Source of the DNA: Flavobacterium sp. JAD_PAG50586_2
GTDB taxonomy: Bacteria > Bacteroidota > Bacteroidia > Flavobacteriales > Flavobacteriaceae
Direction: 5' to 3'
Assembly: GCA_023213215.1 (NCBI GenBank)
Contig: CP096136.1
Coordinates: 806,001-870,000, forward strand
DNA: 64,000 nt
The position numbers and the translations under genes were made by a program. The stretch's first letter is position 1, and each line of letters starts with the position of its first letter. Shown here one piece after another: positions 57,835 to 64,000 of the stretch. The notes under the pieces were generated by a model. It was given only the letters and a program-made list of their open reading frames with translations. It was not told where the DNA came from and made no database searches.

Positions 57835-59697
57835 TTATTCTTTTATGAATTTTTTAGTTACCAGACTATCATCAGATTTGAACGTAACGAAATAAACTCC
57901 CGAAGCAAAGCCTGAAACGTCTATAGCATTATTTGTAGTATTGTTTGATTGGTAAATCTGTTTTCCTGAGATATCATTTATCGCAATTTCATTAATTTCG
58001 ATATTGTTTTTTACACTGAAATTCAAAACATTATTAGCGGGATTAGGATAGATAAAAATACTGTTATCTACCTCATAGTCACGAGTATTTAATGTTAATC
58101 CATTAGTTGCATTGGCAATCAAAGAAAATACTTGTGAACCGCCTACTAAGTTTCCTTTGTGGGTTACCTGGATAGTATAGACTCCTGGTGGTGCATTCTC
58201 GATCTCGATTTTTTCTACATTATCCACATCGTTATCGGAGTCATTTGTTGCGCCCGAACTAATATCATCAACGTTTAGTTTCCAAGGATAATAGGTATCT
58301 CCATCTTTTAATATCTTTAAGTCCAAATTATTTCTAAGTCTTGGTGTCCTGTTGTCAATACTGGTGGCACCATTTGCAGTACCATTAGGATCGGTCCAAC
58401 AAATGGTTGCATTTATTTTTTGGGTCGATGTAATAGATATTTGTTTTGTAAATGTTTCACCTGTTGCTAAGGTATTTTCTTCCAACAAAGTAGTTACATT
58501 TCTATTGGTAATAATGTTAGAAGCTAATTCGGCATTGGCCAATCCCCAACCAAACTCATAATCAGGACCCGGATTCAACCCTGCTTCCTTTGCAGAATGA
58601 CAAATCAATCCACGAACAGTTGAAGCTCTCATAAATGTTGTAGGGTTAAGATTGTTGTAATGTTTTTGAAGCATTAAAACCATTCCTGTTATTGCTGGCG
58701 CTGCCATTGAAGTCCCCTGAAAAACGTCATAAGAGGAATTATTAGAGCTAGTACAGGAACTAACACCCACACCTTTTGCAGAAATGTCTGGTTTAATCCT
58801 TCCATCATCGGTAGGTCCATAATTACTGAACGAACTCATAATAACATCCTCGGCGTCAGTATAATTTAAGACTGCTTCCACCGCAGCAACAACCAGACTA
58901 TTTTTAGAGGTAGCAAAGCCTGTTAACATATCATAGCCTCCTTTATTATTAACCTGATTGATGCTAAAATCGTCTCTGTCATTACCTGCCGCAACAACTA
59001 TTTGGTAATAAGGCGATACATTCGATACGTTATCAATTTCTATGGATGAAGCATCATAAGCACCAAACTTAGCCTCGGTTAAGCCAGAGGCTACATAACC
59101 ATAAGAATGGTTTGAAGTTAAGTATCCTTCAGCTGCAAAGGCAAGAATTTCACTATAATCTGAATCCCAATCAAAAGTTCTTGCCTGTGCACCATAAGCG
59201 ATACCTCTTCTGGTAGCACTAACTCCTGACGCAATGATTGTACCGGTAACATGTGTCGCATGCGCACTCAGGGCGGTAGCAGCATCGCCTAAGACAATCT
59301 TACCACCATTAAACTCCTGATGGGTATCCCTAACTTTTGCACCATCCCAAACACCAGCAGTCATACCCGCTCCTGTTATACTCAATCCCAAAGTTCCACC
59401 AGGATACATTTTATTAGTTCCTAAGGTAATGGAAGATCCTTGATTAAAAATAGTATAAAAAATTGGGGTTCCGTCATCTTCAATTCTATGCAAAGACATT
59501 AGTTCACTTTCCAAGAAGGGATGTTGTTTTTTATAGGCATCAATCCTTTTTTGCTGGATGCGCTCAAAATCAGCAGCACTTTTTTTGAGATTAGCAATCT
59601 CATACTGGTTGTAAGTGCTTACAATTTTTTGTCTTTCGGAAACCGTCTGACTAAAAAGATAAGCAGGAAATAGAAGCAATAAAATTAATCTTTTCAT
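57835..59697 (-). CDS. Subtilisin-like (S8) serine protease with T9SS sorting domain
   Basis: A 620-residue secreted protease. Signal peptide MKRLILLLLFPAYLFSQ. The catalytic triad is visible: Asp118 in GVWDGA, His146 in HATHVTG and Ser330 in GTSMAAP. The oxyanion Asn lies in AAGNDRD. A P-domain-like region (ICWTDPNGTA, DNRTPRLRNNLDLKI, VTHKGNLVGG) follows, then a type A sorting domain (IFIYPNPANNVLNFSVKN ... GVYFVTFKSDDSLVTKKFI). The first ~90 residues would be a propeptide. It is likely released outside the cell. It stands alone between two terminators. Confidence 0.93.
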   Translation of the reverse strand: MKRLILLLLFPAYLFSQTVSERQKIVSTYNQYEIANLKKSAADFERIQQKRIDAYKKQHPFLESELMSLHRIEDDGTPIFYTIFNQGSSITLGTNKMYPGGTLGLSITGAGMTAGVWDGAKVRDTHQEFNGGKIVLGDAATALSAHATHVTGTIIASGVSATRRGIAYGAQARTFDWDSDYSEILAFAAEGYLTSNHSYGYVASGLTEAKFGAYDASSIEIDNVSNVSPYYQIVVAAGNDRDDFSINQVNNKGGYDMLTGFATSKNSLVVAAVEAVLNYTDAEDVIMSSFSNYGPTDDGRIKPDISAKGVGVSSCTSSNNSSYDVFQGTSMAAPAITGMVLMLQKHYNNLNPTTFMRASTVRGLICHSAKEAGLNPGPDYEFGWGLANAELASNIITNRNVTTLLEENTLATGETFTKQISITSTQKINATICWTDPNGTANGATSIDNRTPRLRNNLDLKILKDGDTYYPWKLNVDDISSGATNDSDNDVDNVEKIEIENAPPGVYTIQVTHKGNLVGGSQVFSLIANATNGLTLNTRDYEVDNSIFIYPNPANNVLNFSVKNNIEINEIAINDISGKQIYQSNNTTNNAIDVSGFASGVYFVTFKSDDSLVTKKFIKE

Positions 59698-59712
59698 AAA
59701 GTAATTTTGTGA

Positions 59713-59746
59713 AAAAAACCTTTTTCTAAAAAGAAAAAGGTTTTTT
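59713..59746 (-). terminator. Terminator of the SusC/SusD operon
   Basis: An AAAAAACCTTTTTC/GAAAAAGGTTTTTT stem with a six-base loop and a T run on the minus strand. It lies about 20 bases after the SusD stop. Confidence 0.88.
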
Positions 59747-59768
59747 AATTATAAAGTAAATAAAAATA

Positions 59769-61400
59769 TTATAAGTAACCTGGATTTTGTTGTGCTCTGA
59801 TTACAACATTACCATTAAGCTCATCCAATGGAATAGGCAATGTAAATCTATAATCGTTATTAGGTATAGACAACGGCTGACCTGAAATATCATCATCAGT
59901 ATTATCTCTATCTAAAGTTTCATTTGTAAGAGGCCCTAACCTTTTGATATCAATATACCTATGCCCTTCAAAAGACAATTCTAATCTTCTTTCAGCTAAA
60001 ATACTTGATAATGCAGCGGTAGCATCAGCATAAACTGGCAATGGCTGTGGTCCAAGGAAATTTCTTGCATCCCTGATTTGCTTAATTACAGAAGCTACTG
60101 AGTTTGAAGGTCCGTTAATATTACCTTCATTTGCCAAACATTCAGCAAGGATTAGGTACATTTCAGAAAGCCTGAAAACCTTAATATCATTTCTTGTAGC
60201 AAATCCTGGTTTTCCAGGATATTTATCAATTACGATTACGTCTGAAGAAATATAATTAGGAACTGTAGCATAATTAGGATTTAAAAGTGATGTAGGGTCT
60301 ACATTTGCGTATCGCCGAACATCACCCATTGTTGATGCGTATTTATTGAATAATGCTCTACTTACCTCCCACAAAGGAGAACCAGAAATGGTCGAATTGT
60401 TAGTTGTAAAGTTACCAGCAACGTTTTCCCATGTACCAGCAGCACCGGTAGCAGGTCTGTCAAGCGCCCAGATTACCTCACCTTGGATTAAATCCTGCCA
60501 CATTCTTCTGTAAGGAACCTGCGAAACAATAGGAGGATTAACAGTAGAATTACTATAAAAATTGTTATTCCATGCTGTAGTAGCACCACCTGTTGAAACA
60601 AGATTACTATAAGGATTTGCTGGAATTGGTGATGGAATTGGTACTGCAGGCGTAAGTACAAGACCTGAATTAGAAATTACGTCTTGTGCATATTGTTTCG
60701 CTAAAGGATAGTTACCTCTGTAAAGATACATTCTGGCACGCATCGCATTAATCATGTTTTTAGAAACATACTTGTACGTAGCTGAAGGGCTAACGTTAGC
60801 GAAAGCAAAACTCAAATCGTCCTCTATCTGAGCAAAAACCAAACCATTGGCAACTCTAGGTAAATCATCCTCTACTGAAGGAACATTGGTAAATAACATT
60901 ACGCCAAGTGCACTATCATCCCTCATATCTGTAGAAAAATAGGTCAACAATTGGAAATAGCTAAAAGCCCTTAATGCTCTAGCTTGAGCCAATATACCAT
61001 TATACTGAGCTAATTGCGCAGGGTCAGTTGGAACAGGCACCTGATTTTCTGCCATTCTGATAAGCCTATTTACCCTATTAATGGTTTCGTAATTGTCATA
61101 CCAAATTCTACTTACAAAATCGTCACCAATTGTCAGGAAGAAACGGTGAAGACTTTTATTCCCGCCTCCATTTCCTCTACCCACACTGGTTTCATCTGTA
61201 AAAATACCAGTAAATCCAATTTGATCAGAAATGGAAACATTTGCATAGAATCCGTTGAAGTAATCCTGCAATGCCGTAACCGTTTTGATTTCTGATTCAG
61301 TTAATTCTCCGTCCTGCACTATGTTATACGCATCTTCACAGGAAGAGAACGTAAAAAAGGCGAAGAAACTAGAGATTAAAACTAATTTTATTCTTTTCAT
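59769..61400 (-). CDS. SusD/RagB-family outer-membrane lipoprotein
   Basis: A 543-residue surface lipoprotein. Signal peptide MKRIKLVLISSFFAFFTFSSC ends in a lipobox, with Cys21 lipidated. The TPR-like core (ALRAFSYFQLLTYF, DDLPRVANGLVFAQIEDDL, NAMRARMYLYRGNYPLAKQYA) and the C-terminal ILAERRLELSFEGHRYIDIKR block and PIPLDELNGN are standard. It captures a ligand at the surface and caps the SusC barrel. It follows SusC by 11 bases. With the preceding SusC it forms a nutrient-uptake pair. No glycoside hydrolase or sensor is nearby to hint at a substrate. Confidence 0.94.
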   Translation of the reverse strand: MKRIKLVLISSFFAFFTFSSCEDAYNIVQDGELTESEIKTVTALQDYFNGFYANVSISDQIGFTGIFTDETSVGRGNGGGNKSLHRFFLTIGDDFVSRIWYDNYETINRVNRLIRMAENQVPVPTDPAQLAQYNGILAQARALRAFSYFQLLTYFSTDMRDDSALGVMLFTNVPSVEDDLPRVANGLVFAQIEDDLSFAFANVSPSATYKYVSKNMINAMRARMYLYRGNYPLAKQYAQDVISNSGLVLTPAVPIPSPIPANPYSNLVSTGGATTAWNNNFYSNSTVNPPIVSQVPYRRMWQDLIQGEVIWALDRPATGAAGTWENVAGNFTTNNSTISGSPLWEVSRALFNKYASTMGDVRRYANVDPTSLLNPNYATVPNYISSDVIVIDKYPGKPGFATRNDIKVFRLSEMYLILAECLANEGNINGPSNSVASVIKQIRDARNFLGPQPLPVYADATAALSSILAERRLELSFEGHRYIDIKRLGPLTNETLDRDNTDDDISGQPLSIPNNDYRFTLPIPLDELNGNVVIRAQQNPGYL

Positions 61401-61411
61401 AATTATTTTTT

Positions 61412-64000
61412 TTAAAATTCAACATTAACACCAAAAGAAACAGTTCTAGGTGTAGGGAAAGAACCAACACTACTAGTAGCTCCGAACTCCGGATCAAATC
61501 CTCTCCATTTAGTCCACGTATAAAGGTTTTCAGCCTGAACAAACAGTTTTAAGGTAGACATAAATGATTTCTCCAACATTTTTTTGCTGAAATTGTATCC
61601 AAAACTAACATTTTTCAACCTAATGTAAGAAGCATCTTTCAACCACATATCTGAAAAGTCACTACCCAAATCAAAATTCGAAGCAGTTAGTGAAGGAACG
61701 TTTGAATTGGTATTTGTTGGTGTCCAAGCATTAAGTATATCTGTAGACATATTGCTATCCGCTGCAAAAGTATTAAACGAATTCAACCACAATTGAGCAT
61801 AGTCAAATCTTTCTGTCTTAAATGCATAAGAGAATTGCGTATCTAACGTAAATCCTTTATAATCAACATTGAAACCAAAACCTCCTTGAAATATAGGAAT
61901 ATAACTTGTTCCTGTAAATCTCCTGTCTTCATCCCCTGGTGATTCTGTTAAACTTCCGTCAGCAGCTAAGAATAATAAGTTTCCGTTAGCAGGATTAACC
62001 CCCATGTAAGGAACAACCCAATACTCATTGATCTGATGTCCGTTTTCTTCTCTAATGTTCCCTGCAGCATTTGGAGCAGTTTCAATATCAGTATATTCAT
62101 TTTTGTTATATGCCCAGTTACCAAATAACTCTAAATTGAAGTCATTTCCTCTGAATACTTTATACCTAAGCGCTACCTCAATACCACTATTTTCCAAGCT
62201 TCCGTTATTTCCATCTAAATTTCTATCACCCCCTGCAGATGCCGACAAAGGTATATTTAGGAATAACTCATCTGTTACTTTTTTGTAAACGTCAATATTA
62301 CCAGTTAATCTGTCTTTCCAGAGTCCGAAATCCAAACCAATGTTTGTCATTGTTTGTTCTTCCCACTGCAAAGCATCATTTCCAATTCTAGTTGCATATC
62401 CTCCTGTATTTCCGTACCCTAAATTAGTGAAAAGCAAATCTCTAGACAGATTATCTGCAGAGTATAATGGGTTAACACCAGGACCTAAATATACAAGATT
62501 CTGATTCCCCTGGATACCGTAGGAAGCTCTTAACTTCAACATATTGAAGACAGAATTTTTCATGAAGCTTTCTTTGTCAATATTCCATCTTCCACCCACA
62601 GACCAGAAAGTACCCCAAGTATTGTCTTTAATGAAACGGTAACTTGCATCTCTTCTTATTACGGCATCAATTCCATATTTATCATTATAATCGTAGGTTA
62701 CGGAAGCAAAATTAGAATAAGTACCTGCCATGTTTTTCAAAGCGCTATTAGTTGGTCTAAGCGCCGGATTGGTAGCTCCTACATCAACCCATCCTGTACC
62801 AGCTCCAAAAGCATAGGTCAATAAATCAAGTCCATTTTGCTGATGTTGGTTGATAGTTTGATAAGCTTTGATGTACTCCATATAAATACCCGCATCTAGA
62901 GAGTGTTTTCCAAAAACTCTTGAGTATTTCAAACTGTTAACAATGTTAAAACCAAAATCCCTGTCAGTAGTTCTTTGCTCAAAACCTCCATAAGGTAGTG
63001 GTCCACTAGTCTCTCTTACTGCTATAGATAAATAAGACCAAGGAGCTCTTGCGAATACCCTGTCTGAGTTATTATAGTCAACTCCAAATCTTGTAGCCAC
63101 AGTAAAATATTTACCCAATTTGTAGCTTGCATTCGCATTAGCTAAAACCTTAAGTTCTGTATATCTGTTAGGCTGATTGCCATCCTGCAAAAGATCCTGT
63201 AACACTAGTGTGGTATTACCACCATCGAAATCAGTTCCGATTAAGTCAAATAAACCTTGACCTGAACCTGGATATAAATTCTCACTATAGTAAGGCACCC
63301 CTGTCAATGCTCCAAGCAATGGGTTTTGAACAACGTTGTTATTGATAGCCGCATTAGTTTCCTGACCTAACTGAAATCTTTTAGATAAGGCCATTGTTAA
63401 ACTTGTACCATAATTAAACCTGTCGTTAGTACTCTTACCTGTTAAATTAGTTCTGTAAGTAAACCTTTTGAAATTAGTAGTATTAATGATACCATCTTGT
63501 TCCGTATAACTTAAAGAGGTAAAATTATTAAGGTTTTTACCACCGGCTGTTAAACTAAGGTTATGCGTTTGTGTCTGAGCAGTAGAAAAGAAAACATCTC
63601 TCCAATCCGTATTAGGCGCTCTAAGAATCTCAGCATCTGTCAAAGGATCATTGAAGGTCGCTGAACCTTCAATTCTACCTAAACCAATATTAAGTAATGT
63701 ATTAGCTCCAGAACCGGCACTAATAGCATTATCTCTTTGCAATCTTAATAATTGCTGAGAGCTCATAAGATTGTATTTGTCTTTAGTCAACTCAGAAATA
63801 CCATAAGTACTGGTGTAAGAAATCTTAAGGTTAGATTCATATTTTCCGCTTTTTGTTTTGATGATTACAACACCATTCGCAGATCTTGATCCGTAAATAG
63901 AAGTTGAAGATGCATCTCTTAAAACAGTAGCAGACTCAATATCTTCCGGATTAATATTTCTAAAAACAACAGAATTCGTAGGAACTCCATCCACCACATA
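61412..64000 (-). CDS. SusC/RagA-family TonB-dependent receptor (N-terminal part outside window)
   Basis: 863 residues of the C-terminal part of a TonB-dependent transporter. The frame is open at the window edge. The first residues (YVVDGVP) are followed by the family plug motif NPEDIESATVLRDASSTSIYGSRSANGVVIIKTK, which the SusC family carries in the plug domain. The rest is a beta-barrel with many YNDKYGIDAVIR-type aromatic strands and the C-terminal VSFGVNVEF. The signal peptide, carboxypeptidase-like domain and TonB box lie outside the window. It imports large ligands together with SusD. A Leu/Pro-rich or peptide substrate cannot be inferred. Confidence 0.95.
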   Translation of the reverse strand, partial: YVVDGVPTNSVVFRNINPEDIESATVLRDASSTSIYGSRSANGVVIIKTKSGKYESNLKISYTSTYGISELTKDKYNLMSSQQLLRLQRDNAISAGSGANTLLNIGLGRIEGSATFNDPLTDAEILRAPNTDWRDVFFSTAQTQTHNLSLTAGGKNLNNFTSLSYTEQDGIINTTNFKRFTYRTNLTGKSTNDRFNYGTSLTMALSKRFQLGQETNAAINNNVVQNPLLGALTGVPYYSENLYPGSGQGLFDLIGTDFDGGNTTLVLQDLLQDGNQPNRYTELKVLANANASYKLGKYFTVATRFGVDYNNSDRVFARAPWSYLSIAVRETSGPLPYGGFEQRTTDRDFGFNIVNSLKYSRVFGKHSLDAGIYMEYIKAYQTINQHQQNGLDLLTYAFGAGTGWVDVGATNPALRPTNSALKNMAGTYSNFASVTYDYNDKYGIDAVIRRDASYRFIKDNTWGTFWSVGGRWNIDKESFMKNSVFNMLKLRASYGIQGNQNLVYLGPGVNPLYSADNLSRDLLFTNLGYGNTGGYATRIGNDALQWEEQTMTNIGLDFGLWKDRLTGNIDVYKKVTDELFLNIPLSASAGGDRNLDGNNGSLENSGIEVALRYKVFRGNDFNLELFGNWAYNKNEYTDIETAPNAAGNIREENGHQINEYWVVPYMGVNPANGNLLFLAADGSLTESPGDEDRRFTGTSYIPIFQGGFGFNVDYKGFTLDTQFSYAFKTERFDYAQLWLNSFNTFAADSNMSTDILNAWTPTNTNSNVPSLTASNFDLGSDFSDMWLKDASYIRLKNVSFGYNFSKKMLEKSFMSTLKLFVQAENLYTWTKWRGFDPEFGATSSVGSFPTPRTVSFGVNVEF

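Overview
The window looks like chromosomal DNA of a flavobacterium (Bacteroidota, Flavobacteriia, probably Flavobacterium or a close relative). The signs are low GC, TAnnTTTG-type -7 elements, almost no Shine-Dalgarno sites except a perfect one at rpsU, several type IX secretion (T9SS) C-terminal sorting domains, a SusC/SusD pair and a Porin_10-type outer-membrane protein. No phage, integrase island, IS element or CRISPR array was seen. The window is mostly core genome with surface-protein loci between.

Layout. 1-5.3 kb: end of a DegP/HtrA protease, a long-form GAPDH, a small exported protein and aconitase. 5.5-9.6 kb: two overlapping OafA-like acyltransferases, divergent from a membrane-anchored protein with a HVHPFA motif and a MarR regulator. 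9.6-14.8 kb: an envelope-folding operon of three SurA/PpiC-like proteins followed by a MoxR ATPase. 15-26.6 kb: prfC, a small PID-CTERM-like protein and two giant tandem T9SS proteins sharing a near-identical ~1.36 kb 3' module and terminator, then a 13-copy 21-bp minisatellite. 26.7-42.2 kb: the classical information-processing cluster on the minus strand: rpsU, xerC-type recombinase, hpf, tRNA-Thr(UGU), tRNA-Tyr, tRNA-Thr(GGU), tuf, tRNA-Trp, secE, nusG, rplK, rplA, rplJ, rplL, rpoB, rpoC and a DUF3467 gene. 42.3-48.8 kb: a NarL/NarX-type two-component system divergent from three exported surface-protein genes. 48.9-57.7 kb: acyl-CoA dehydrogenase, helix-hairpin-helix, PspC and DUF2851 proteins, a PNGase F-like enzyme with a GLPGLI-like N-terminus, cystathionine beta-synthase and a putative porin. 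57.8-64 kb: a subtilisin-like T9SS protease and a SusD/SusC pair cut by the window edge.

The most important observation concerns the sequence itself. Eleven genes are broken by 13 single-base frameshifts, and all 13 are repaired by adding one base, mostly in A/T runs of 5-7. The set includes rplJ (twice) and nusG, which should not be lost. In every case the joined length becomes a multiple of three. The simplest reading is systematic homopolymer under-calling in the assembly rather than pseudogenes, so I annotate these as single genes with a corrected frame. The acceptor stem of tRNA-Tyr shows the same kind of missing base.

The best biological leads are the modular T9SS pair with shared 3' ends, the PNGase F/GLPGLI architecture, the strong Shine-Dalgarno of rpsU in an otherwise SD-poor genome, the 21-bp minisatellite, and perfect palindromes inside the rpoB-rpoC gap and the tRNA cluster.
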